Shown here in pieces: positions 31,010-37,754 of a stretch of DNA of 37,754 bases. Numbering within the stretch: position 1 is the stretch's first letter; each line of letters starts with the position of its first letter. This DNA is from Clostridiales bacterium (GTDB taxonomy: Bacteria > Bacillota > Clostridia > Oscillospirales > Acutalibacteraceae). A program made the position numbers and the translations under genes. The notes beneath the pieces were generated by a model, which ran no database searches, was not told where the DNA came from, and was given only the letters and a program-made list of their open reading frames with translations. The stretch spans positions 1 through 37,754 of the forward strand of contig JAAWNT010000019.1 of the NCBI GenBank assembly GCA_022799115.1, written 5' to 3'.

Positions 31010-31420
31010 ATGAAAAAGGATAAAAAGGAAAAGAAAGACAAAAAGGAAAAAAAGCAGGCCGTTCCCGTCAAAGAGGAAAAGGCCGCCGTGCCGCCTCTTA
31101 CATCTGCGCCCGACGCAGACCCGCTGGCCTATGCCCTTACTTTGGTGGGAGGCAAATGGAAGCTTCGTATTCTGTGGGCGCTCTCTATGAAGCAGGGCCG
31201 CCGGTATGGGGATATCAAGCGGGATGTGTCTGAAATCACAGATATGATGCTTAGTCAAAGCCTGCGGGAGCTCAATGCAGACGGGTTAATTGACCGCGCT
31301 CAATTTCAGGAGATTCCTCCCCGGGTGGAATACAGCCTGACGGACGAGGGAAAATCCCTTCTTCCCATTTTAAGCGATTTACGGGATTGGGCTGTGAAAC
31401 GGCGCAAGGGAAATCATTGA
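31010..31420 (+). CDS. HxlR/MarR-type winged-helix regulator, 136 aa
   Basis: N-terminal 30 residues are Lys/Glu-rich (KKDKKEKKDKKEKKQ) and disordered. The HxlR domain follows: LAYALTLVGGKWKLRILWAL, then RYGDIKRDVSEITDMMLSQSLREL, GLIDRAQFQEIPPRVEYSLT and DEGKSLLPIL. The Cys that starts this domain in redox-sensing members (C-x2-YAL) is replaced by Asp (DPLAYAL), so thiol sensing at that site is not possible. Divergent from the QueG-like gene with overlapping promoters, which it may control (inference). The ATG has AAGGGAG upstream. Confidence 0.88.
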   Translation: MKKDKKEKKDKKEKKQAVPVKEEKAAVPPLTSAPDADPLAYALTLVGGKWKLRILWALSMKQGRRYGDIKRDVSEITDMMLSQSLRELNADGLIDRAQFQEIPPRVEYSLTDEGKSLLPILSDLRDWAVKRRKGNH

Positions 31421-31493
31421 TCTCCGCGAGCGGATAAACGTATTGTTTCGTTTTAATCATAGGACGTCACGTCCTGGATGGGAGGCATCAACA

Positions 31494-31646
31494 ATGGGTA
31501 AGGATATTTTTACAGCGCCGTACGACTGGCAACATCCTCCATGTACTCTCACCCCGGAAGAGGAAAATCTGATCCAGCTGTTTCGACGACTTAGTAAAGA
31601 GGAGCAGCAGCAAATGCTGGATTGTCTGCGGGATCAGAATCGCTAG
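31494..31646 (+). CDS. small soluble protein, 50 aa, function unknown
   Basis: MGKDIFTAPYDWQHPPCTLT followed by an acidic helical end (PEEENLIQLFRRLSKEEQQQ). The ATG at 31494 is preceded by GGGAGG (31480-31485), which supports real translation. It lies 70 nt downstream of the HxlR-type gene and may be cotranscribed with it. No family is recognised. Confidence 0.55.
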   Translation: MGKDIFTAPYDWQHPPCTLTPEEENLIQLFRRLSKEEQQQMLDCLRDQNR

Positions 31647-32214
31647 CCCGGGAATCCTTCCTTCTAATAAACCGAGTGTGTCCGCGCCTTTTTCGGGATC
31701 GCACTCCTCGCTTCATGTTTCCGGCCGCCTGGCATGCGGTAAAAGGCAATTACTTTTCTCAGGAAAAAGATACGGTGATGGAAATTGCGGTTGCTATGAG
31801 AAAAACAGTGTCACACTTGAAGCCTTGTCCACATAGAATATACAGACGTTAGCTTGTACCGGCTTCCCCCGGAACAGCCGGCGTCCTCCAATCTCCCCGC
31901 CGGAGGATTGGATGCAAGAGCAGCAGCTCCTTCTATCCCCGGGAGAATCCCGCCATAAGATTCTCCTCCTCCTTTCCGCCGCGGGGGCGGCTATCCGTCA
32001 GTGATCCCGCCCCCCGCTGTGCGGAAGATTCAAAAATACAAACGCGCCCGCATCGTTCGCTAACATCCCTGGGGCATCCGGTCTCCTTGCCAGCAAGGAA
32101 TGGGTTTGCGTTTCCGTATCCGGCAAACCAGGGACCATATTGCCCGGTCATACCCCGCCGCGGCATACGGCGTCCCTCATTTGCTTTCTTCTTCTCCTTT
32201 CTCATCCGTTGCGT
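31647..32214. other. intergenic stretch with hairpins but no supported gene
   Basis: About 570 bases. A GGAGAATC/GATTCTCC inverted repeat (31942-31949/31959-31966) and short GC-rich stems are present. Minus-strand frames such as 32205-31933 give Arg/Gly-rich translation without a ribosome binding site. No spore-lytic-enzyme gene (sleB) is here, although ypeB follows. Confidence 0.5.
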
Positions 32215-32262
32215 GGAAGGCGCACGGCTTTAATAAAAGCCGTGCGCCTTCCTTTCTTTTTT
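32215..32262 (+). terminator. very strong terminator upstream of ypeB
   Basis: GGAAGGCGCACGGCTTT (32215-32231) pairs perfectly over 17 bp with 32236-32252 around an AATA loop, then TTTCTTTTTT. Confidence 0.92.
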
Positions 32263-32375
32263 ATAAAATATCGTTCGCACGTTCTTTTTATACGGCGACT
32301 TCTTTTTCGGATATTTGGTGGGGATTGGGAAAAAATACGGTAGATCCATGAAAATCGTTACGGAGGTTTACATTC

Positions 32376-33734
32376 ATGAGCGATAAAACAAACACCCGCA
32401 AAAACGTGCGGATTATCAGCTTCGCCTTAGCCGCCTGTATCATCTTTGGAGGCGCCACCTACAGCGGATATGCCTTGGCCAACCGCTATCGCACCAGCCT
32501 GGAATACACCTATCAACGGGCGCTCAATGACCTTTCGGATTATGTATCCAATCTGGAGACTACGCTCACCAAAGGGATTTACGCCAATACCGCGCCCCAG
32601 CAATACGGCATTTCAGCCAAGCTGCTCCGGGATGCAGGGGGCGCGAAAACCGCCTTGGGACAACTCCCATTGTCCGACGTGGAACTGGACAACGTGAATA
32701 AATTCATCTCTCAAGTGGGGGATTTCGCATCCTATCTCTCCACCAAGCTGTCCAAAGGGGAGGCCATCACCCAAGAGGAGTTCGATAATCTGCAAAAGCT
32801 AGGCAACTACGCGAAAATCCTCAACCTGGACTTGCGGGATATGCAGGCCCGGTTCGACGATGGAACCATGGAAATCGGCCAAGCCGTCACGGTGATGGGA
32901 AACCTCTCTCAGGAAACCGAAAATCAAAAGGAACCCTATTTCAACAGCGGCTTTCATGAGATGAACGAGGGCTTTACCGATTATCCCACTCTCATCTATG
33001 ACGGTCCCTTCTCCGACCATATCACCCGTATGAAATCCAAAATGCTGGAAGGATCGGATTCGGTATCGGAGTCCGACGCCAAGAACATCGCTTCGGAATT
33101 TGTGGGAACAAGTTCGGAACAAATGAACGCCACCGAGGCCAGCGCCGGGAATCTTCCTGTCTACAATTTCTCCGGAGAGCAATACGCCATAGCGGTAACC
33201 CGTGCGGGGGGAATGGTGGCCTATATGATTAATACCCGGGAAATCGGGGAGCCCGCCATGGAATTTGGACAGGCCGCGGGCAAGGCGCAGGAATATCTGA
33301 AACATCACGGGATGGATCAGATGAAAGAGAGCTATTATGTTACGGCAAACGGCGTGTGTACCATCAACTACGCATACCAACAGGACGGCGTGGTATATTA
33401 CAGCGATCTTGTAAAGGTGGGCGTGGCGTTGGATACCGGCGAGGTGGTCAGTTACAACGCCACCGGTTATCTGATGAATCATACCAAGCGAGATCTGCCC
33501 GGCGACATTCTGTCGGTGGAAAAGGCGCGTCAGTCGGTAAGTCCAAAGCTCACCATTGAAAAGGAAGGGTTGGCTATGACGCCCACAGCCGGTCTCAACG
33601 AGGTATTGTGCTATGAATTCCAATGCGTCTCGGAATCCGGAGACAAGGTGATGGTTTATATAAACGCCCAAACCGGGTTGGAGGAGCAAATTTTCATTCT
33701 TCTGATGACTGACGGGGGCGTCCTTGTGATGTGA
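32376..33734 (+). CDS. ypeB: germination protein YpeB, 452 aa
   Basis: Spore inner-membrane protein needed for the cortex-lytic enzyme SleB to be stable and act in germination. N-terminal TM (about 12-33, FALAACIIFGGATYSGYALA), then the YpeB N-terminal helical region, and C-terminal PepSY-like YPEB repeats (AGGMVAYMINTREIGEPAME, DGVVYYSDLVKVGVALDTGE). The length is usual. The ATG is preceded by GGAGG. A sleB gene normally sits directly upstream; here there is a terminator instead. Probably a forespore promoter (family knowledge); none is clear in the sequence. Confidence 0.93.
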   Translation: MSDKTNTRKNVRIISFALAACIIFGGATYSGYALANRYRTSLEYTYQRALNDLSDYVSNLETTLTKGIYANTAPQQYGISAKLLRDAGGAKTALGQLPLSDVELDNVNKFISQVGDFASYLSTKLSKGEAITQEEFDNLQKLGNYAKILNLDLRDMQARFDDGTMEIGQAVTVMGNLSQETENQKEPYFNSGFHEMNEGFTDYPTLIYDGPFSDHITRMKSKMLEGSDSVSESDAKNIASEFVGTSSEQMNATEASAGNLPVYNFSGEQYAIAVTRAGGMVAYMINTREIGEPAMEFGQAAGKAQEYLKHHGMDQMKESYYVTANGVCTINYAYQQDGVVYYSDLVKVGVALDTGEVVSYNATGYLMNHTKRDLPGDILSVEKARQSVSPKLTIEKEGLAMTPTAGLNEVLCYEFQCVSESGDKVMVYINAQTGLEEQIFILLMTDGGVLVM

Positions 33735-33795
33735 ACAGGCGTGGGCTGACCGGCTCGTCTATGGATTCGGCTTTTGGATGCCCTTTCCCGTTTCT

Positions 33796-33837
33796 GTCTG
33801 CGCGGACTGCTGCAATCGGACCGCGCAGACATTTTTT
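33796..33837 (+). terminator. terminator of ypeB
   Basis: GTCTGCGCGG (33796-33805) pairs with CCGCGCAGAC (33821-33830), followed by ATTTTTT. Confidence 0.88.
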
Positions 33838-33874
33838 ATATCAATCGCATTGTGAAATTCCATCTCAAATCACA

Positions 33875-33921
33875 AAAACCGCACATTCCGTCCAGCTTTT
33901 CCGGGATGGACCGGCGGTTTT
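33875..33921 (+). terminator. second terminator-like hairpin after ypeB
   Basis: AAAACCGC (33875-33882) and GCGGTTTT (33914-33921) close a long imperfect stem containing GTCC/GGAC. Confidence 0.5.
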
Positions 33922-34193
33922 GATTTGGCGCAACACAGAAGGAGAGTCCCATGGTTTGACAACTGACAGGCCAACGATTACAATAAAGACGATTGGCATT
34001 CTTGTTGTCTTTCGCCTGAATGCCGCTTGCGTTTTGCGCGGATTTCAGCGCTTCTTTTGTTAAATGATTCGAATATAAACGCGTTTATCCCGCTTGATCC
34101 ATGGCGCACAGACTTTGATTGCCGCCTGCGGCCCACAATAAAACCGCGGCATGGAAGGCGCCGAGATACCAACCTAGAAGGGAGCGCTTCTTT
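33922..34193. other. leader region of hemW
   Basis: About 270 bases with the promoter TTGACA-N17-TACAAT at 33956-33984 and a leader of about 200 nt, which is long for this gene. Nothing of known type was recognised in it. Open plus-strand frames overlapping it have no ribosome binding site. Confidence 0.45.
33956..33984 (+). promoter_or_regulatory. promoter of hemW
   Basis: TTGACA (33956-33961), a 17-bp spacer and TACAAT (33979-33984). Confidence 0.7.
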
Positions 34194-35306
34194 ATGGCGA
34201 TTGGCCTTTACATACATGTACCCTTTTGCGACGCAAAGTGCCCTTACTGTGACTTTTATTCCTTACCGGCCGACTTTGCCCGGATGGACGCATATGTCGA
34301 GAGGGTATGCGGCGAGTTGGCCCGCTGGGGCGGGCGCGGCCAAGCCCTTTCGGTCGACACCCTGTATTTTGGAGGCGGAACTCCCAGTCTGTTGGGGGAA
34401 CGGCGGCTTGCAAGACTCGTCGAAGCGGCCGGGCGTTCTTTTTCTTTTTGTTCTCCGGAAATAACCGTGGAGATCAACCCTACCCGAGGGAAAGGTCTGG
34501 ACTTTTCTCAGCTGCGCCGCTGCGGGATCAACCGACTCTCCATCGGTCTGCAATCTTCCGATCCCAAAGAGCTTAACCGGCTGGGACGGAGGCACTCCGC
34601 CCAGGACGCTGCAAAAGCGGTGGAAAAGGCCAGACAGGCGGGCTTTGATAACCTCTCCCTGGATTTGATGCTGGCGGTACCCGGACAAACCGCGCAAAGT
34701 CTGGAAGAATCCGTTCATTTCTGCTCCGGATTGGGCGTCGAGCATATCTCCGCCTACCTGCTAAAGGTGGAACCGGGAACGCCTTATGCCGCCCGTAGGG
34801 AGACTCTTTCCTTGATGGACGAGGACGAGGAGGCCGATCAGTATCTTCTGGCCTGTTCCCTGTTGGAAAAGGAAGGGTACCGGCAGTATGAGATCTCCAA
34901 CTTTTCCCGTCCCGGGCGGGAAAGCCGCCATAATCTAAAGTATTGGAACGGCGAGGAATATTTGGGAATCGGGCCTTCGGCTCACTCCTTTTTCGGCGGC
35001 AAGCGGTTTTACTGTCCTCGGGATCTTTCCGGGTTTCTCTCCGGGCCCCGCTATTTGGCAGACGGTGAGGGCGGCAAAGAGGAGGAGTATGTCATGCTCC
35101 GGCTCCGGCTCACCGAAGGCTTGCGGGAGAATCTTTACCAGAAACGGTTCGGGCATCCCATTCCTCAGAGCTACCGCATCCGGGCGGCAAAGTATCAGAG
35201 CGCGGGTCTGACCCAATGCGATAGCAGGGGCCTCCGGCTGACCCGGAAGGGTTTTTTATTATCCAATCCTTTGATTGGGGAAATCCTACTGGGAGGGAAC
35301 CAATAG
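34194..35306 (+). CDS. hemW: radical SAM protein HemW (coproporphyrinogen III oxidase-like), 370 aa
   Basis: Radical SAM protein with the 4Fe-4S binding C12-x3-C16-x2-C19 motif in CDAKCPYCDFYS, then YFGGGTPSLL, INRLSIGLQSSDP and the SPFD-type C-terminal HemW domain (GPSAHSFFGG). HemW was long labelled HemN-like but in bacteria acts as a heme chaperone without coproporphyrinogen oxidase activity in tested members (family knowledge). I chose the ATG at 34194, preceded by GGGAG; a frame from 34119 adds 25 residues without family features. Confidence 0.9.
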   Translation: MAIGLYIHVPFCDAKCPYCDFYSLPADFARMDAYVERVCGELARWGGRGQALSVDTLYFGGGTPSLLGERRLARLVEAAGRSFSFCSPEITVEINPTRGKGLDFSQLRRCGINRLSIGLQSSDPKELNRLGRRHSAQDAAKAVEKARQAGFDNLSLDLMLAVPGQTAQSLEESVHFCSGLGVEHISAYLLKVEPGTPYAARRETLSLMDEDEEADQYLLACSLLEKEGYRQYEISNFSRPGRESRHNLKYWNGEEYLGIGPSAHSFFGGKRFYCPRDLSGFLSGPRYLADGEGGKEEEYVMLRLRLTEGLRENLYQKRFGHPIPQSYRIRAAKYQSAGLTQCDSRGLRLTRKGFLLSNPLIGEILLGGNQ

Positions 35307-35527
35307 TTTTTCTCTCCCTTGGCAAATCTGCATTCCAAATCGGCGGCGGTTGGGATCTTTGCTGACGGCGCGCCGGACCTCTCCAGCATTTGCCTATGGT
35401 ATCCATATTTTTGATGCGATCCATAGCAGTTGGAATCACCGGTCGGTATCAGAACGTATTGCGGACGGCCTTTACTCCCAGGCCTGTGGTTTCCCCATGC
35501 TGAAAATCTCACGGAAAGGACGAATGT

Positions 35528-35980
35528 ATGAAACTTCTCATCGACGCGGACGGCTGTCCTGTGGTAGACATTGCACGAAAGGAAGCCGCCCGTTTTGGCA
35601 TAGAAACCATCATTTTATGCGATACCTCTCATGTATTTCAGCGGGAGGGCGCGCGTACCATTACGGTTTCAAAGGGAGCGGACAGTGTGGATTTCGCCTT
35701 GGTGAATCTGCTTTCTCCGGGAGATCTGGTCATCACGCAGGATTACGGATTGGCGGCCATGTGCCTGGCGCGGAAGGCCTTACCCATCAGTCAGAACGGG
35801 ATGGTTTACAACGATGAAAACATAGATTCCTTACTGATGGCCCGACATCTTGCGCAGAAAATCCGACGGGCAGGCGGCCGACTTCGCGGAAACTCCAAAC
35901 GAACGCCGGAGCAGGACTTGGCTTTTCGGGAAACGCTGGAACGGTGCATCCGGCAGGGCTTAAACAAAGAAGAGGCGTGA
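35528..35980 (+). CDS. YaiI/YqxD (DUF188) family protein, 150 aa
   Basis: A PIN-like NYN fold (family knowledge). The N-terminus MKLLIDADGCPVVDIARKEA has the family's Asp-Ala-Asp-Gly-Cys-Pro signature, followed by ADSVDFALVNLL and VITQDYGLAAMCLARKALPI. The C-terminal region is basic (RRAGGRLRGNSKRTPEQ). Predicted nuclease-like, biochemical role unknown. The ATG has AAAGGACG upstream. Its stop codon lies inside the left arm of the terminator hairpin. About 220 nt after hemW, possibly cotranscribed. Confidence 0.9.
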   Translation: MKLLIDADGCPVVDIARKEAARFGIETIILCDTSHVFQREGARTITVSKGADSVDFALVNLLSPGDLVITQDYGLAAMCLARKALPISQNGMVYNDENIDSLLMARHLAQKIRRAGGRLRGNSKRTPEQDLAFRETLERCIRQGLNKEEA

Positions 35981-36010
35981 CCCTCCTTATGGGGTTACGC
36001 CTCTTCTTTG
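35965..36010 (+). terminator. terminator overlapping the DUF188 gene end
   Basis: CAAAGAAGAGGCGT pairs with ACGCCTCTTCTTTG with further GACCC/GGGGT pairing inside. The stop codon is inside the stem. The T-tract is weak. Confidence 0.65.
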
Positions 36011-36112
36011 TTGTCGGGATTCTCTTTTATTCAGCAAATCTATGCAGCAAAATCCAAGGGCCATCCTAGGACAGGCCGCGTTTCCGTCGTTTTACAGCCA
36101 TTCATTCGCGGC

Positions 36113-36574
36113 CTACTCGTCCGCATACCGCTCCATTTCCCGATAGAAAAACTGCTGCAATTGTTCCACAGAATGGGATAACGCCTCTACCTCGTCCTCG
36201 CTCAACCCTTTCACCGCCGCTTCGATCATGCGGCTGTGAAACTGTTCGTGCGCTTTGCAGGTGCTCTTGCCTTTCTCGGTCAGGCTGACATGGACAATGC
36301 GGCGGTCGCCAGCGTCCTTTTCTCTCACCACATATCCCTTGCATTCCAGTTTTTTGATGGCTGTAGTCAATGTGCTGATGGTCACCCCCAGCCGGTCGGC
36401 TACCTCGGACATGCGATCGTCCTCATGCCGTATGGCCACCAGCGTGTGAATTTCCGTCATCGTCAATTCCTTTTGGGTGGCCTTTTTTACCGCCAGCTCT
36501 TCCACCTCCAGGATCTCATGAAACAGCTCCACCAACATATGGTTAAGCTCTTCTGCCGCCTCGCGTCTATGCAA
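36113..36574 (-). CDS. MarR family regulator, FabT-like, 153 aa
   Basis: Winged-helix repressor. The HTH and wing are seen in LTMTEIHTLVAI, RMSEVADRLGVTISTLTTAI, KKLECKGYVVREKDAGDRRIVHVSLTEKG. The opening with LNHMLVELFHEILEVEELA and the TEIHT motif is most like FabT, which controls fatty-acid synthesis genes with acyl-ACP as corepressor (family recollection). No fab genes are here. The start is a TTG with AAGGGG upstream. Divergent from the fumarase gene. Confidence 0.85.
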   Translation of the reverse strand: MHRREAAEELNHMLVELFHEILEVEELAVKKATQKELTMTEIHTLVAIRHEDDRMSEVADRLGVTISTLTTAIKKLECKGYVVREKDAGDRRIVHVSLTEKGKSTCKAHEQFHSRMIEAAVKGLSEDEVEALSHSVEQLQQFFYREMERYADE

Positions 36575-36620
36575 ATCCTCATCCCCTTCTTCTCCTCCGG
36601 CTTTTTCCTCCTGTTAGTCC

Positions 36621-36649
36621 ATTATACACATTCCCGCAAAGGAATCCAA
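36621..36649 (-). promoter_or_regulatory. promoter of the MarR-type gene
   Basis: On the minus strand TTGGAT (36649-36644), 17-bp spacer ending GTG, TATAAT (36626-36621). Confidence 0.75.
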
Positions 36650-36677
36650 CCGTTCCCTTGGAATACTTACCGGCTTC

Positions 36678-36706
36678 TTGCTATTCTGTCAGGAATCTCC
36701 TATAAT
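36678..36706 (+). promoter_or_regulatory. promoter of the fumarase alpha-subunit gene
   Basis: TTGCTA (36678-36683), 17-bp spacer, TATAAT (36701-36706). The transcript start near 36713 lies at an upstream in-frame ATG (36716), so the downstream ATG at 36746 is favoured as the start. Confidence 0.8.
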
Positions 36707-36745
36707 AGACACTATATGAAACCGGATCGGAGGCCTATACAACGT

Positions 36746-37597
36746 ATGGAAATCAGGACAATACCGGCCGACATGGTGACAGACACTGTGAAACGGCTGT
36801 TTATGGATTGCAATTATGAGATCGGCTGCGATATCTCTCTGGCTCTTCAAAGGGCCAGGGAACAGGAGGAATCTCCGGTGGGACGGGAAGTGCTGTCCCA
36901 GTTGATGGAGAACAACCGGATCGCCGCGCAGGAACGCATTCCCATCTGCCAGGACACCGGCATGGCGGTACTCTTTGTGGAATATGGTGATCGTGTGGTC
37001 ATCGAGGGGGGCAGCTTTCGCGACGCCGTGGAGGAAGGCGTGCGCCGGGCCTACCAGGAGGGATATCTGCGGAAATCGGTGGTATCCGACCCGGTGATCG
37101 ACCGGATCAATACGGGCGACAACACCCCGGCCGTGATACATACCGAGATTGTCCCGGGAAATACCATCTCTTTTTTGGCCGGCGGCAAGGGCTTTGGCAG
37201 CGAAAACATGTCCGCGATTAAAATGCTGACCCCCTCTTATGGCCTTAAGGGGGTCAAGCAATTTATCCTGGATACGGTAGAAAGCGCCGGCCCGAACCCC
37301 TGTCCCCCTATCGTGGTGGGCGTGGGCATTGGAGGAACCTTTGAAAAGGCCGCCCAGCTGGCAAAGAAGGCCACCCTTCGCAGCATTGATACCAGCAATC
37401 CAGATCCCCGCTACGCGGCTCTGGAAACAGAACTGCTGGAACAGATCAACCGAATGGGCTTCGGCCCCGCCGGGTTGGGCGGCACTACCACCGCTTTAGG
37501 GGTGAACATCGAAACCTATCCCACCCATATTGCGGGAATGCCAGTGGCGGTAAACATCTGCTGTCATGCGGCCCGGCATAAAAGCGCCGTGATCTGA
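36746..37597 (+). CDS. class I fumarate hydratase, alpha subunit, 283 aa
   Basis: Fe-S hydro-lyase subunit that interconverts fumarate and malate. The three cluster cysteines are visible: C68 in [10 protein letters not shown]186 in GPNPCPP and C272/273 in NICCHAARH. Length 283 is usual for the separate alpha subunit (TtdA/FumA N-part). GGAGG lies 12 nt upstream of the ATG at 36746. The beta subunit gene, which normally follows directly, is not here; a convergent gene follows instead. A tartrate dehydratase alpha subunit is the alternative reading. Confidence 0.88.
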   Translation: MEIRTIPADMVTDTVKRLFMDCNYEIGCDISLALQRAREQEESPVGREVLSQLMENNRIAAQERIPICQDTGMAVLFVEYGDRVVIEGGSFRDAVEEGVRRAYQEGYLRKSVVSDPVIDRINTGDNTPAVIHTEIVPGNTISFLAGGKGFGSENMSAIKMLTPSYGLKGVKQFILDTVESAGPNPCPPIVVGVGIGGTFEKAAQLAKKATLRSIDTSNPDPRYAALETELLEQINRMGFGPAGLGGTTTALGVNIETYPTHIAGMPVAVNICCHAARHKSAVI

Positions 37598-37620
37598 CGC
37601 GCCTTGTTGCTCTGAAGCGT

Positions 37621-37754
37621 TTACGCTTTCAAACCTGCTGAAACAGGCGTGCCGGTCCCGGCGTCCAGGTGAATAAACTGCATCTCCTCCCCCCGCGCCT
37701 CCGGGAACAAATCATTCATCACCCTCTGCGCCTCCTGGAGCATCGCGCCGAACT
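37621..37754 (-). CDS. 3' end of an unidentified gene (partial, 43 codons)
   Basis: The minus strand reads an open frame from the window edge to TAA at 37623-37621. The last residues include EAQRVMNDLFPEARGEEM and FIHLDAGTGTPVSAGLKA. Good coding look, no family recognised. It is convergent with the fumarase gene and 23 nt from its stop, leaving little space for a terminator. Confidence 0.6.
   Translation of the reverse strand, partial: FGAMLQEAQRVMNDLFPEARGEEMQFIHLDAGTGTPVSAGLKA

Noticed and set aside
31933-32205. 90-codon minus-strand frame upstream of ypeB
   Set aside because: Arg/Gly-rich, no ribosome binding site in a useful position and no domain. Probably noise from GC-rich intergenic DNA.
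1-37754. tRNA, rRNA, CRISPR arrays, transposases and integrases
   Set aside because: None was recognised on either strand. The repeats at the left end are two-copy promoter or gene duplications, not arrays with spacers.

Overview
The window looks like a chromosomal segment of a spore-forming Clostridia, most like the Oscillospiraceae/Ruminococcaceae group (inference from gene content, not from a search). Pointers are the germination protein YpeB, a class D sortase cassette, a Bce-type two-component system, a class I fumarase subunit, a short glutamate 5-kinase without PUA domain, and strong AGGAGG-type ribosome binding sites with several TTG starts. Most genes are of moderate to high GC by eye; the first ~1.4 kb and the 8999-9478 gene are visibly more AT-rich and look acquired.

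Layout. (1) 1-1690 is an accessory patch: an Xre regulator, three small ribbon-helix-helix (RHH) proteins (one of 57 aa), the first 13 codons of another copy of one RHH gene at the window edge, and two copies of a ~210-bp promoter-operator-leader segment. The second copy drives a GntR/YtrA-type repressor and a membrane protein with DUF5808-like and PH-like parts (1704-3508). (2) 4109-8771 is a tightly coupled Gld-like ABC operon: ATPase, permease, GldG-like and DUF4340-like proteins. (3) 8999-9478 is an alkyltransferase-like protein without the catalytic Cys. (4) 9910-19894 is a long minus-strand block: rpsO, pnp, pyrE, a phosphotransferase with an apparent frameshift, a small membrane protein, an M16 peptidase, proB, proA and an anchored protein. 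(5) 20469-26085 (mainly plus) holds an HSL-type esterase, a decayed GNAT pseudogene, three small conserved-looking minus-strand genes, a sortase cassette (secreted substrate, class D sortase, four-TM protein) and a YfcE-like phosphoesterase. (6) 26309-37754 holds an orphan BceS/BceR pair, a CBS protein, a methyltransferase, a QueG-like protein divergent from an HxlR regulator, YpeB, HemW, a DUF188 protein, a FabT-like MarR regulator divergent from a fumarase alpha subunit, and the 3' end of an unidentified gene.

The strongest regulatory reading is at the left end. Two divergent promoters between RHH genes both carry a GGTTCACT element inside the -35/-10 spacer, and a duplicated GntR promoter-operator lies upstream, pointing across the convergent RHH genes. 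The sortase cassette is the other place where an under-described system may sit, because the putative substrate has no LPXTG motif. No rRNA, tRNA, CRISPR array or transposase was seen.
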